DNA of 46,602 bases, taken from Thiomonas sp. Lineage in GTDB: Bacteria > Pseudomonadota > Gammaproteobacteria > Burkholderiales > Burkholderiaceae_C. The notes below the pieces were generated by a model. It had not been told where the DNA came from, did no database searches, and saw only the letters and a list, made by a program, of their open reading frames with translations. This document shows, piece by piece, positions 7,309-19,990 of the stretch. Location: contig JAGDVQ010000012.1 in NCBI GenBank assembly GCA_023255715.1, positions 1 to 46,602 of the forward strand, in the 5' to 3' direction. Each line of letters begins with the position of its first letter. Position 1 is the stretch's first letter. Made by a program: the position numbers and the translations under genes.

Positions 7309-8040
7309 ATGAAAAAACGCGTGGGACTCTTCATCACCTGTCTGGCCGATGTGATGCGGCCCAGCATCCCAATGGCTGCGGTGGAGTTGCTGGAGGCAGG
7401 GCACTTTGAAGTGCATGTGCCCATGGCGCAAACGTGCTGTGGTCAGCCGGGCTACAACTCTGGAGACCGCCGCACGACACTGGCGCTGGCGGAAAAGTTT
7501 CTGGACGAATTCGAGGGTTTCGACTACGTGGTCGCGCCTTCCGGTTCCTGCATGGGCACCATCAGGACGCACTACCCGGATGTGCTCAAGGATCAGCCCG
7601 ATCTGCTGCGCCGCTTTGCTGCCATCCAGCCGCGGCTGTACGAATTGACGGACTTTCTGGTGAATGTTGCAGGTCTGCGCCAGGTGACCGGTCAGTTCGA
7701 GGGCGAGGTGACCTACCACGACTCCTGTTCGGGGCTGCGCGAACTGGGCATCAAACACCAGCCTCGCCAGTTGCTGTCTCTCGTGCCCGGGTTGCGGCTG
7801 CGCGAAATGGAGCAATGCGAGCAATGCTGCGGCTTTGGGGGGACGTTCGCAGTCAAATACGGCAACGTCTCGGCCGCGATTGCAGACGACAAATGCGCCA
7901 ATATCCAGGCGACCCAGGCGCGTGCCGTCGTGCTTGGCGATCTGGGCTGCATGCTGCAGATCGAGGGGCGGCTGCGACGGCAGGGCGACAACACGACCCA
8001 GGTGTTGCACATCGCCGAAGTCCTGACAGGGAGGCACTGA
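7309..8040 (+). CDS. lutA: LutA/LldE-type lactate utilization Fe-S oxidoreductase subunit
   Basis: A 243-residue protein made of two cysteine-rich CCG-type domains, the same family as LutA/LldE and the GlcF/HdrB C-terminal region. Visible motifs are AQTCCGQPGYNSGDR in the first half, and YHDSCSGLRELG and EQCCGFGGTFAVKYG in the second. In Bacillus and Shewanella, LutABC/LldEFG oxidises L-lactate to pyruvate. The ATG at 7309 starts directly with the conserved KKRVGLFITCLADVMRP. lutB follows two bases after the stop, so the pair is translated together. No strong ribosome binding site is seen. Confidence 0.9.
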   Translation: MKKRVGLFITCLADVMRPSIPMAAVELLEAGHFEVHVPMAQTCCGQPGYNSGDRRTTLALAEKFLDEFEGFDYVVAPSGSCMGTIRTHYPDVLKDQPDLLRRFAAIQPRLYELTDFLVNVAGLRQVTGQFEGEVTYHDSCSGLRELGIKHQPRQLLSLVPGLRLREMEQCEQCCGFGGTFAVKYGNVSAAIADDKCANIQATQARAVVLGDLGCMLQIEGRLRRQGDNTTQVLHIAEVLTGRH

Positions 8041-8042
8041 CC

Positions 8043-9464
8043 ATGCAATCGCAGACCATGCAGTTCAAGGCGCGCGCCGGGCAGAAGCTCGCAGATCAGC
8101 GCCTGCAGCAGAACCTGAAAAAACTGTCCACCAAGTTCGTGACCGGGCGGGCTGCTGCCATTGCTGCGCTCGACGGATTCGAAGACATTCGGGACGCGGC
8201 GGTGCGCCGTCGCAATCTGGCACTGAACACGATGGACGTCTGGCTGGAACGGTTCGAGGCCGAGGCGCAGCGCCGCGGTACGACCGTGCTCTGGGCGCAG
8301 ACTCCGCAGGAGGCGGCCGATCTGGTGGTGAGAATTGCGCGCAAGCACGGCTGCACCCGGGCGATCAAGTCCAAGTCCATGGTGTCGGAGGAAATGGGGC
8401 TGAACGCCGCGCTCGAGGCGGCTGCGGTTCAGGTGACAGAGACCGATCTGGGCGAATACATCCTGCAGATCAACGGCAACGAGCCGCCCTCGCACATCAT
8501 CGCCCCGGTGGTGCACAAGGACAAGGAGGAGATCGCCGACCTGTTCGCCAAGGTGCACCACACCGCACGCAAGACCGACATCCCCGAAATGACCCGCGAG
8601 GCGCGCGAGGTGCTGCGGGAGAAGTTTCTCGCTGCGGACATGGGCATCACTGGCGGCAACTTCATCGTGGCCGAAACCGGTTCTGTTGCCCTGGTGACCA
8701 ATGAGGGCAATGAGGGCATGTGCACCATTTTGCCGCGGGTGCATGTGGCGGTGACCGGCATCGAGAAGGTGTTGCCCACGCTGGAAGACCTGGCCGCGGT
8801 GATGCGACTGCTGCCGCGCTCGGCGACCGGGCAGAGCATCAGCAATTATTTTTCGGTGCTGACCGGGCCGAGGCGGTCGGGCGATCTCGACGGCCCCGAG
8901 CACATGTACGTGGTGCTGCTCGACGGCGGGCGCAGCAGTCTGGTGGGTGGGGCGTTTGCCGAGATGCTGCGCTGCATTCGCTGCGGGGCGTGCATGAACC
9001 ACTGCCCGGTCTATCAAAAAATCGGCGGGCACACCTATGGTTGGGTCTACCCGGGGCCCATGGGCTCGGTGCTGACCCCGAGCTATCAAGGGCTGGAAAG
9101 CACCCAGGATTTGCCGCAGGCCGCCACGCTGTGTGGGCAGTGTCAGGTGGTGTGTCCGATGAAAATTCCTCTTCCCGATCTGCTGCGCAAGCTGCGCGAG
9201 CAGCAGTTCGAACGTGGCCTGCGCCCGGGCATGGAACGCTGGGCGCTGCGCATCTGGGGCTATGCGGCGCGGCATCCCTGGCTGTATCGGCCGGGGGCAA
9301 GGCTGGCGTCGCGTGTGCTGCGTCTGCTCGGAGGCGAGCGCAGGCGGGTGCAGCATCTGCCAGGGGCGAGCGGCTGGACGGCATATCGCGATCTGCCGGT
9401 GCCGTCGCAGACCACGTTCAAGCAGCAGTTTGCGCAGCGTGCCCGGGAGAAAAACCCGTCGTGA
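8043..9464 (+). CDS. lutB: LutB/LldF-type iron-sulfur lactate utilization protein
   Basis: A 473-residue protein, the normal LutB length. The N-terminal two thirds form the LUD domain (for example KSKSMVSEEMGLN and ITGGNFIVAETGS). A C-terminal ferredoxin-like part has two cysteine clusters, CIRCGACMNHCP and CGQCQVVCP, which should hold 4Fe-4S clusters. It is expected to form the electron-carrying core of the lactate-oxidising complex with LutA. The start at 8043 matches the family. The usual third gene, lutC, does not follow: the next gene is on the opposite strand and ends 12 bases away. Confidence 0.92.
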   Translation: MQSQTMQFKARAGQKLADQRLQQNLKKLSTKFVTGRAAAIAALDGFEDIRDAAVRRRNLALNTMDVWLERFEAEAQRRGTTVLWAQTPQEAADLVVRIARKHGCTRAIKSKSMVSEEMGLNAALEAAAVQVTETDLGEYILQINGNEPPSHIIAPVVHKDKEEIADLFAKVHHTARKTDIPEMTREAREVLREKFLAADMGITGGNFIVAETGSVALVTNEGNEGMCTILPRVHVAVTGIEKVLPTLEDLAAVMRLLPRSATGQSISNYFSVLTGPRRSGDLDGPEHMYVVLLDGGRSSLVGGAFAEMLRCIRCGACMNHCPVYQKIGGHTYGWVYPGPMGSVLTPSYQGLESTQDLPQAATLCGQCQVVCPMKIPLPDLLRKLREQQFERGLRPGMERWALRIWGYAARHPWLYRPGARLASRVLRLLGGERRRVQHLPGASGWTAYRDLPVPSQTTFKQQFAQRAREKNPS

Positions 9465-9476
9465 ATGCCCGCGTGG

Positions 9477-10232
9477 TCAGATGCCGGGTTGCAGCGGGTC
9501 GAACCATCGGCCGCCCTGATAAATCTCGAATGGCGTGAAATTGGACTTGTAGGCCATCTTGCGGCTGTGCGCGATCCAGTAGCCGAGATAGACATGCGGC
9601 AGCTGCATGCTGCGCGCCTGTTCGATCTGCCACAGCACGTTGTAGGTGCCGTAGCTGCTGTGAAGGTCTGCAGTCTCGAAAAAGGTGTAGACCGCAGACA
9701 GTCCGTCGGACAGCACGTCGACCACTGACACCATCTTGAGCGCGCCGAGTTCCTCGCCCTGCTGTGCCGGTGCACGAAATTCGACCAGCCGCGTGTTCAC
9801 CCGGCTTTGCAGCAGGAACTGGGCGTATTGGTCGATGCTGTCATGGTCCATGCCGCCGCCGGTGTGGCGCGCGGCCTGGTAGCGCAGGTAGAGCTGGTAA
9901 TGCTCGGGAATGAAGCCGAGCTTGAGCACGCGCACCTTCAGATCGGCGTGCCGCCTCCAGACACGCTTCTGAGCCCGGTTCGGGCAGAACTGCGCGGCCA
10001 GCACGCGAATGGGCAGACAGGCCTGGCAGTCCTCGCATTGCGGGCGATAGGTGAACAGGCCACTGCGGCGAAACCCGACGCGCACCAGATCGGAATACAC
10101 GTCGGCGTTGATGAGATGACTGGGTGTGGCCACCTGCGAGCGCGCTTGCCGTCCCGGCAGATAGCTGCACGGATAGCTCGCCGTGGCATAGAACTGCAGA
10201 GTGGTGAGCGGTAGTTCCTTGGGATGGGTCAC
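9477..10232 (-). CDS. bpt: Bpt, aspartate/glutamate leucyl-tRNA-protein transferase
   Basis: A 251-residue transferase of the bacterial Bpt / eukaryotic Ate1 family. It adds leucine from Leu-tRNA to proteins with N-terminal Asp or Glu, marking them for ClpS-ClpAP. Characteristic parts are [16 protein letters not shown] near the start, the cysteine-rich [16 protein letters not shown], the central GVVEF-like [10 protein letters not shown], and the C-terminal [22 protein letters not shown]. It uses a GTG start that overlaps the aat stop by four bases (GTGA), so the two tRNA-dependent N-degron transferases are translationally coupled. Confidence 0.95.
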   Translation of the reverse strand: MTHPKELPLTTLQFYATASYPCSYLPGRQARSQVATPSHLINADVYSDLVRVGFRRSGLFTYRPQCEDCQACLPIRVLAAQFCPNRAQKRVWRRHADLKVRVLKLGFIPEHYQLYLRYQAARHTGGGMDHDSIDQYAQFLLQSRVNTRLVEFRAPAQQGEELGALKMVSVVDVLSDGLSAVYTFFETADLHSSYGTYNVLWQIEQARSMQLPHVYLGYWIAHSRKMAYKSNFTPFEIYQGGRWFDPLQPGI

Positions 10233-10981
10233 AGCCAGCGCGCGCAGTCAGTGAGGAAAGTGTCCCGATCATACTGCCAGCTCTGCACCGCTGGCAGTGA
10301 TGTGGTTTGCTCCACATGCTGCAGAAAGTCCGCGCGGGCAATGGGAGTGGCGCCCATCTGTGCCAGATAGTCGGTCTGCTGCTGGCAGTCGATCATCTCG
10401 ATGCCTTCGCGCAGGCACAGCCCGCACAGCGCCATCAGCAGGGTCTTGGAACCGTCGGCCACGGTGGTGAACATGGACTCGCCGTAGAACATGCGACCGA
10501 TGCAGACGCCGTAGAGCCCCGCGCGCAGGCGGCTGCCCTCCCACAGTTCGAAGCTGTGCGCCAGGCCGCGCCGGTGCAGATCGGTGTAGGCGCGCAGCAT
10601 CTCCTCGGTGATCCAGGTGCCGGTTGCGGCGCGCTGCGCGCCGCATTGCTGCATCACTTGCGAAAAGGCCGAGTCGATGCGCAACTGCACATCGGGATTG
10701 CGCATGAAGCGCCGGGCAGATTGCCGGAGCGAGCGCGTCACCCGCAACTGGGCGGGGCGCAGCACCATGCGTGGGTCGGTGCTCCACCACAGCACCGGCT
10801 CCCCGGGGCTGAACCACGGGAAGATGCCGCGCCGATAGGCACGCTCGAGCGTGTCCGCATCCAAGCGGCCGCCGGCGGCAAGCAGCCCGGGGAAAGGCGA
10901 CAATGCGGGCAGGGCCTGCGAGACGGGCGGAAAATCATCTCCCGGAGCGAGACGAGGGAGTTGCCAATTCATGGCGTGCAT
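10229..10981 (-). CDS. aat: Aat, leucyl/phenylalanyl-tRNA-protein transferase
   Basis: A 250-residue enzyme that adds Leu or Phe from charged tRNA to proteins with N-terminal Lys or Arg, feeding the ClpS-ClpAP pathway. It has the family segments [40 protein letters not shown] and the C-terminal half with SLYGV-like [17 protein letters not shown] and [15 protein letters not shown]. Two ATGs (10981 and 10972) are possible starts and neither has a clear ribosome binding site. It is the first gene of an aat-bpt pair and diverges from the carbonic anhydrase-like gene by only 15 bases. Confidence 0.95.
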   Translation of the reverse strand: MHAMNWQLPRLAPGDDFPPVSQALPALSPFPGLLAAGGRLDADTLERAYRRGIFPWFSPGEPVLWWSTDPRMVLRPAQLRVTRSLRQSARRFMRNPDVQLRIDSAFSQVMQQCGAQRAATGTWITEEMLRAYTDLHRRGLAHSFELWEGSRLRAGLYGVCIGRMFYGESMFTTVADGSKTLLMALCGLCLREGIEMIDCQQQTDYLAQMGATPIARADFLQHVEQTTSLPAVQSWQYDRDTFLTDCARWL

Positions 10982-10996
10982 GGGGAGTGAAGCATC

Positions 10997-11524
10997 ATGT
11001 CAATTTACCAATTCGCCGCATGGCGGCCCGAGATCGCGGCCAATGCCTACGTCGCGCCGGGGGCGCATGTCATGGGGCGGGTGCGTCTGCAGCCGCGCGC
11101 CAGTGTGTGGTTTGGCGCGGTGCTGCGCGGGGACAACGAGCCGATCGACATCGGCGAAGAGTCGAACGTACAGGACGGTGCAGTGCTGCACACCGATCCG
11201 GGCTATCCGCTGACCGTGGGGCCGCGCGTGACCATCGGCCATCAGGCCATGCTGCACGGCTGCACCATCGGAGAAGGCAGTCTGATCGGCATCCAGGCGG
11301 TGATCCTCAACGGTGCCCAAATCGGCCGCAACTGCCTGGTCGGCGCCGGTGCGCTGGTCACCGAGGGCAAGGTGTTTCCAGACGGCGTGCTCATTCTTGG
11401 CTCGCCTGCGCGCGTCGCGCGCGAGCTCAACCCCCAGGCCATTGCCGCCATGCAGGCCAACACCCAACACTATGTCGAGCGGGCCGGACGGTTCGCCCGG
11501 GAACTCCAACTGATCCAACCATGA
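10997..11524 (+). CDS. Gamma-carbonic anhydrase-family hexapeptide-repeat protein
   Basis: A 175-residue left-handed beta-helix protein of the YrdA/CaiE/gamma-carbonic anhydrase group. Hexapeptide repeats run through most of the length. Three histidines in the metal-site pattern are visible, in [16 protein letters not shown] and MLHGCTIG. A strong GGGGAG precedes the ATG. The stop overlaps the start of hslO by four bases (ATGA), so the two are coupled. Carbonic anhydrase activity is not assured: many family members lack it or have unknown substrates. Confidence 0.9.
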   Translation: MSIYQFAAWRPEIAANAYVAPGAHVMGRVRLQPRASVWFGAVLRGDNEPIDIGEESNVQDGAVLHTDPGYPLTVGPRVTIGHQAMLHGCTIGEGSLIGIQAVILNGAQIGRNCLVGAGALVTEGKVFPDGVLILGSPARVARELNPQAIAAMQANTQHYVERAGRFARELQLIQP

Positions 11525-12462
11525 ACGATCAACTTGTCAAATTCATGCTCGGCACGGGCCATGTGCGCGGCGTGCTCGTGCGTCTGGACGCCACCTGGGC
11601 CGAACTGCAAAAGCGTCGCAACTATCCGCAGGCGATCTCTGCACTGGTCGGACAGATGGCCGCCGCAAGCACCCTGATGGCGGGCAGCCTCAAATTCGAC
11701 GGCGCGCTGGTGCTGCAGATCCAGGGCGATGGTCCGCTGAAACTCGCCGTGGCCGAATGTCAGCCCGACTTCGGGGTGCGCGCCACGGCGAAGATGGCCG
11801 ACGATCTGCCGGATGACGCCGCACTGCCCACCGAGCTGTCCGCGCTGGTCAATCTGCATGGCAAGGGACGCTGCGCGATCACCCTCGACCCGCGCAATCC
11901 AGATTCGGGTCTGCAGCCCTACCAGGGCATCGTGGCGCTGACCGATCCGCAGGGCGAGACCCTGCCGACGCTTGCAGCCATGCTGGAACAGTACCTGGCG
12001 CAGTCGGAACAGATCGACTCCATGCTCATGCTGGCGAGCAACGCGCAGTCCGTTTGCGGCCTGCTGCTGCAGCGCATGCCCGCGGCGCAGAACGCTGCAG
12101 AAGGTGCCGAGCAGCCCGAGGAGGCCTACGCCCGGGCGCGCCATCTCGCTGCCACGCTGACACCGGAGGAGTTGCTGCAACTGGCCCCCGAAGACGTTCT
12201 GCGGCGTCTGTTCTGGGAGGAAGAGGTGCGGGTGTTCGAGCCGCAGTCGCCGCGATTTCATTGCACCTGTTCGCGCGAGCGCGTGGCCGGCATGCTGCGC
12301 ATGCTGGGGCGCGACGAGGTGGAGTCGATCCTCGCGGAGCAGGGCGAGGTGGATGTGCGCTGCGAATTCTGCGGTCAGGGCTACGCCTTCGATGCCATCG
12401 ACGCTGCGCAGGTGTTTCTCAACACCGTGGCGCAACCCCCGGTGGCGTCAAACCGTCATTGA
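11521..12462 (+). CDS. hslO: Hsp33, redox-regulated holdase chaperone
   Basis: A 313-residue cytosolic chaperone activated by oxidative unfolding. The N-terminal domain starts [20 protein letters not shown]. The zinc-binding redox switch is intact near the C-terminus: C248-T-C250 and C281-E-F-C284, separated by 30 residues, within the usual range. Oxidation releases zinc, forms disulfides and exposes the client-binding surface. It overlaps the upstream carbonic anhydrase-like gene by four bases, and its 3' end overlaps the convergent ftsB gene by seven bases. Confidence 0.96.
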   Translation: MNDQLVKFMLGTGHVRGVLVRLDATWAELQKRRNYPQAISALVGQMAAASTLMAGSLKFDGALVLQIQGDGPLKLAVAECQPDFGVRATAKMADDLPDDAALPTELSALVNLHGKGRCAITLDPRNPDSGLQPYQGIVALTDPQGETLPTLAAMLEQYLAQSEQIDSMLMLASNAQSVCGLLLQRMPAAQNAAEGAEQPEEAYARARHLAATLTPEELLQLAPEDVLRRLFWEEEVRVFEPQSPRFHCTCSRERVAGMLRMLGRDEVESILAEQGEVDVRCEFCGQGYAFDAIDAAQVFLNTVAQPPVASNRH

Positions 12463-12785
12463 GGATTTGCTGGCGACGTGGCCGCTGCACTGGCCGGCGG
12501 GCTGCTGGCGCGTGCGGGCGGCACGATCTGCACAAAGATTTCATCGGGCTTGACCATGCCCATTTCACGGCGGGCCTGGTCCTGCACACCGCTCAGGCCC
12601 GATTTCAAATCATGCACTTCCGCACTGAGCCGGTCGTTGTCCTGCTGGGCCTTTCGATTCGCCTGATCTTGCTGGGCCAGCTGGTTTTGCAGGCGCTGCA
12701 CCGCAAACCAGCCGCGCTCGCCAAACCACAGCGGCCACTGCAGCAACAGCAGCAGACTCAACAGCAAGACGGTGACCCAGCGCAT
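12456..12785 (-). CDS. ftsB: FtsB, cell division protein
   Basis: A 109-residue bitopic membrane protein. One hydrophobic segment (about residues 3-20, VTVLLLSLLLLLQWPLW) is followed by a periplasmic coiled coil rich in Gln, Leu and Asp (about 27-72) and a proline/alanine/serine tail. FtsB forms the FtsQLB complex that signals for septal wall synthesis. It follows eno on the minus strand after 25 bases, a common neighbourhood in proteobacteria. The start at 12785 is chosen for the correct membrane topology; longer in-frame starts run back into eno. The tail overlaps the end of hslO by seven bases. Confidence 0.9.
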   Translation of the reverse strand: MRWVTVLLLSLLLLLQWPLWFGERGWFAVQRLQNQLAQQDQANRKAQQDNDRLSAEVHDLKSGLSGVQDQARREMGMVKPDEIFVQIVPPARASSPPASAAATSPANPQ

Positions 12786-12810
12786 GGTGCGGTCGCCTCG
12801 TGCGGCGAAG

Positions 12811-14435
<1,625 letters not shown>

Positions 14436-14442
14436 GTTCTGT

Positions 14443-15309
14443 TTAGTTGAAGTGGGTTTCGAGAAAGCCGCGGCGCTTGACCGCGGTGTCGATGTCCTTG
14501 AGGCTTTCGAGCAGCGCGCGCATGTGGTGCAGCGGCACCGCATTCGGCCCGTCACTCAGCGCGTTGGCCGGGTCGGGGTGGGTCTCCATGAACACCCCGG
14601 CCACGCCCGCAGCCACAGCGGCGCGGGCCAGCACCGGCACGAACTCGCGCTGGCCGCCCGAGCGCGTGCCCTGGCCGCCTGGCAACTGCACCGAGTGCGT
14701 GGCGTCGAACACCACCGGGCATTGTGTTTCGCGCATGATGGCCAGCGCGCGCATGTCCGACACCAGATTGTTGTAGCCAAAGCTCACGCCGCGTTCGCAG
14801 GCCAGGAACAGGGTGTTGGGATGTCCTGCCTGCTCGGCCGCCGCGCGCGCCTTGGCGATGACATTTTTCATGTCGCCCGGGGCGAGAAACTGGCCCTTCT
14901 TGATGTTGACCGGCTTGCCCAGGCTGCTGACCGCGTGGATGAAGTCGGTCTGACGGCACAAGAAAGCTGGGGTCTGCAGCACATCCACCACCTCGGCCAC
15001 GCGGGGCGCTTCTTCGGCGGTGTGCACATCGGTGAGCACGGGCACGCCCAGCTCGCGGCGCACCTTGGCCAGAATGTCCAGACCCTGTTCCATGCCGGGG
15101 CCACGAAACGAGGTGCCGCTGGAGCGGTTGGCCTTGTCGTAGCTCGACTTGAAGATGAATGGAATGTCGAGTGACTGGCAGATGTCGCGCAACTGCCCGG
15201 CCACGTCCATCTGCAGTTGCTCGGACTCGACCACGCAGGGGCCGCTGATCAGGAAGAAGGGCTGGTCGAGGCCGACAGGAAAGCCGCAGAGGGTCTGAGG
15301 TATGGGCAT
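14443..15309 (-). CDS. kdsA: KdsA, 3-deoxy-D-manno-octulosonate 8-phosphate synthase
   Basis: A 288-residue cytosolic enzyme joining arabinose 5-phosphate and phosphoenolpyruvate to make Kdo8P for lipopolysaccharide. Visible motifs include [45 protein letters not shown] and [17 protein letters not shown]. The cysteine in SGPCVVES is at the position where metal-dependent KdsA enzymes have Cys and E. coli KdsA has Asn, so this is probably the metal-dependent class. The start at 15309 lies 14 bases after pyrG, forming the conserved pyrG-kdsA-eno arrangement. Confidence 0.97.
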   Translation of the reverse strand: MPIPQTLCGFPVGLDQPFFLISGPCVVESEQLQMDVAGQLRDICQSLDIPFIFKSSYDKANRSSGTSFRGPGMEQGLDILAKVRRELGVPVLTDVHTAEEAPRVAEVVDVLQTPAFLCRQTDFIHAVSSLGKPVNIKKGQFLAPGDMKNVIAKARAAAEQAGHPNTLFLACERGVSFGYNNLVSDMRALAIMRETQCPVVFDATHSVQLPGGQGTRSGGQREFVPVLARAAVAAGVAGVFMETHPDPANALSDGPNAVPLHHMRALLESLKDIDTAVKRRGFLETHFN

Positions 15310-15323
15310 GGTGTGTCGATGGA

Positions 15324-17853
<2,530 letters not shown>

Positions 17854-17859
17854 GCCAGA

Positions 17860-18309
17860 TCAGGCCCCGGCCAGCAAGGCCTTGGCGCGCGCTGCGGCCA
17901 CACCCATGTCGGCGCGACCGGCGAGTTGCGTCTTGAGTGGCCCCATGAGCTTGCCCAGATCCTGCGGACCGCTTGCACCGATCTGCGCCATCAGGGCGCG
18001 GATCTCGGCGTCAATCTCTTCGGCGCTCAGGCGTGCGGGCAGGTAGCGTTCGAGCACGGCGATTTCCGCTGCTTCCTTGTCCACCAGGTCTTGCCGCCCT
18101 GCGGGCGCGAACTGGGCGATGGCGTCGCGACGCTGCTTGATCATTTTGTCGATGATGGCCACCACGGCGGCATCGTCGAGCGTGATGCGCTCGTCCACTT
18201 CCTTTTGTTTCATCGCCGCCATCAGCAGGCGGATGGTGCCCAGAAGAGGGGCGTCCTTGGCACGCATGGCGGCCTTCATGTCGTCCTGAATGCGGTCTTT
18301 GAGGGTCAT
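17860..18309 (-). CDS. yqeY: GatB/YqeY-domain protein
   Basis: A 149-residue cytosolic protein of the YqeY family, related to the tail domain of the GatB amidotransferase subunit. It begins TLKDRIQDDMKAAMRAKD and includes LGTIRLLMAAMKQKEVDER and the GatB-like VDKEAAEIAVLERYLPARLS. The precise function is unproven; a role near tRNA or translation is suggested by the domain and by neighbouring rpsU. It lies about 105 bases after rpsU on the minus strand, behind an intrinsic terminator, so part of its expression may be read-through. Confidence 0.93.
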   Translation of the reverse strand: MTLKDRIQDDMKAAMRAKDAPLLGTIRLLMAAMKQKEVDERITLDDAAVVAIIDKMIKQRRDAIAQFAPAGRQDLVDKEAAEIAVLERYLPARLSAEEIDAEIRALMAQIGASGPQDLGKLMGPLKTQLAGRADMGVAAARAKALLAGA

Positions 18310-18323
18310 GGCTTGTCCAATGC

Positions 18324-18348
18324 AAAAAGCCCGCTGCAGGGGCGGGCT
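18324..18348 (-). terminator. Intrinsic terminator after rpsU
   Basis: Reading the minus strand, AGCCCGC (18348-18342) pairs with GCGGGCT (18334-18328), with a seven-base loop, then five T's (18328-18324). It lies between rpsU and yqeY. Confidence 0.85.
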
Positions 18349-18414
18349 GTTTCAATCAGGCAGAAGTCCGTTGCGGGCGCCGAAACAACGGGCACGCACA
18401 GGATGGCTCAGATT

Positions 18415-18627
18415 TCAGTACTTGCGCTCGGGCAGGGTCTGGCTGCGGATGCGCTTGTAGTGGCGCTTGACCGCCGCAGCTTTCTTGCGCTTGCGCTCGG
18501 CGGTGGGCTTCTCATAGAACTCGCGGGCGCGCAGCTCGGTCAGCAGGCCGAGTTTTTCAATGGTGCGCTTGAAGCGGCGCAGAGCGACGTCGAAAGGCTC
18601 GTTTTCTTTGATGCGGATGGTGGTCAT
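18415..18627 (-). CDS. rpsU: 30S ribosomal protein S21
   Basis: A 70-residue, strongly basic ribosomal protein, the expected S21 length. It starts [21 protein letters not shown] and keeps the helical middle [26 protein letters not shown]21 sits on the 30S platform near the anti-Shine-Dalgarno region and helps initiation. It has a good promoter about 110 bases upstream, a leader able to form short hairpins, and its own terminator before yqeY, so it is largely an independent unit. Unlike the E. coli operon, dnaG and rpoD do not follow. Confidence 0.97.
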   Translation of the reverse strand: MTTIRIKENEPFDVALRRFKRTIEKLGLLTELRAREFYEKPTAERKRKKAAAVKRHYKRIRSQTLPERKY

Positions 18628-18731
18628 TGATGAACTTCAGTCTTAGGTGAGCAGCCTCGGCTGGCGTTCAAACGCCTGTGAGCTCCAGACGCATTCTTGA
18701 GGCTTGCCGCTGCAAAAAGTTTAGCCACAGA

Positions 18732-18760
18732 ATTATATGCACAAAATCTGTGTGCAACAA
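18732..18760 (-). promoter_or_regulatory. rpsU promoter with dyad in the spacer
   Basis: On the minus strand, TTGTTG (18760-18755), a 17-base spacer, then a perfect TATAAT (18737-18732). TGCACA (18738-18743) and TGTGCA (18751-18756) form an inverted repeat with a seven-base centre that fills the spacer. Transcription would begin near 18725, giving a leader of about 100 bases. The leader can form small hairpins (for example GGCGTT 18663-18668 with AACGCC 18671-18676). Confidence 0.75.
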
Positions 18761-18772
18761 ACGCTCGCGGTG

Positions 18773-19990
18773 TCAGAGTGCCCTTGCGCAGGCTGCGGCC
18801 GAACTCCAGGCCCACTGAAAGTTATAGCCGCCCAGCCAGCCTGTGACGTCAACCACCTCGCCGATGAAGTAGAGCCCGGGAACATCGTGGGCCATCATGG
18901 TGGACGAAGACAGCGCCGTTGTATCAACGCCGCCTGCGGTCACTTCGGCCTTTCGCCAGCCCAGGGTACCGCTGGGGCGCAACTGCCAGTCGTGCCATTG
19001 CTGCCACAGTGCACTCAGTGATCTGTCGCTGAGGTCAGCCATGCGGCGGTCCGCGTCTTGGGTTTGCGCCGCCAGGGCTTGCGCCAGCCGCTGCGGCAGG
19101 TGCTGGGCGAGCTCACCGGCCAGTGTGCGACGGTTGCCCTGCTTGGCCTTGCGCCAGGCTGCTTCGCTTAAGTCGCACATCAAGTTGATGTGCAGCGCAG
19201 TTCCCGGCTGCCAGTAGCTGGAGGCCTGCAGAATGGCGGGGCCGCTGAGTCCGCGGTGGGTGAACAGCAGGTCTTCGCGGAAGCGGGCGCCATCGGCGCG
19301 GATATCGACCTCAAGGGAGACGCCACTGAGCTCGGCGAAAGGCGCCCACTGTGCCGGATCGAATGCGAGCGGCACCAGCGCAGGTCTTGGTGGCACGATG
19401 GGCAGGCCAAACTGCGCGGCGAGCTGGTAGCCCAACGGGGTGGCGCCAATTTGCGGGATCGACAGCCCTCCGGTCGCCACGACCAGGGCGTTGGCGCTGA
19501 CCCAGCCTTTTGCCGTGCGCAAACGAAAGCCGGGTGCGGCTGCTTCCACTGTCTCAACGGGGCAAGGCTGCCAATGCGTCACGCCGCCCGCTGCGCACTC
19601 GTCCAGCAAGGCGCGGATGAGCAATTCAGCAGAGTCGTCGCAGAACAATTGGCCCTTGTGCTTTTCGTGAAAGCCGATGCGATGTCGATGCAGCAGACCG
19701 ATGATGTCCTGTGGGGTGTAGCGCGACAGGGCCGATTTGCAGAAATGGGGATTGCCGGACAGAAAATTGTCCGGGCGAGTGTGCAGGTTGGTGAAGTTGC
19801 ATCGCCCACCGCCTGAGATGCGGATTTTTTCGGCGATCTTCGGCCAATGATCGAGCAGCAGCACACGCAGCCCGCGCTGCCCTGCAAGTGCGGCGCACAG
19901 CAGGCCAGCCGCCCCGGCGCCCAGGATGATGGCGTCAAAGCGCTGTGGCGCGCAGCGGTGGGAAGGGCTGGAAGCTAGACTGCCGGGCAT
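18773..19990 (-). CDS. YhiN/HI0933-type FAD-dependent oxidoreductase
   Basis: A protein of about 405 residues in the HI0933/YhiN flavoprotein family (BaiN-like). The FAD-binding motif is [20 protein letters not shown], followed by the family signature [13 protein letters not shown], a middle [22 protein letters not shown], and the C-terminal [21 protein letters not shown]. The substrate is unknown; members are thought to act as reductases. The start is uncertain: ATG 19990 overlaps the tsaD start on the other strand within a shared CATG, while ATG 20047 would extend it 19 residues into tsaD. It ends just before the rpsU promoter. Confidence 0.9.
   Translation of the reverse strand: MPGSLASSPSHRCAPQRFDAIILGAGAAGLLCAALAGQRGLRVLLLDHWPKIAEKIRISGGGRCNFTNLHTRPDNFLSGNPHFCKSALSRYTPQDIIGLLHRHRIGFHEKHKGQLFCDDSAELLIRALLDECAAGGVTHWQPCPVETVEAAAPGFRLRTAKGWVSANALVVATGGLSIPQIGATPLGYQLAAQFGLPIVPPRPALVPLAFDPAQWAPFAELSGVSLEVDIRADGARFREDLLFTHRGLSGPAILQASSYWQPGTALHINLMCDLSEAAWRKAKQGNRRTLAGELAQHLPQRLAQALAAQTQDADRRMADLSDRSLSALWQQWHDWQLRPSGTLGWRKAEVTAGGVDTTALSSSTMMAHDVPGLYFIGEVVDVTGWLGGYNFQWAWSSAAACARAL

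Noticed and set aside
7713-9356. A 547-codon minus-strand frame opposite lutA/lutB
   Set aside because: Shadow frame; lutA and lutB have clear family motifs and normal lengths on the plus strand.
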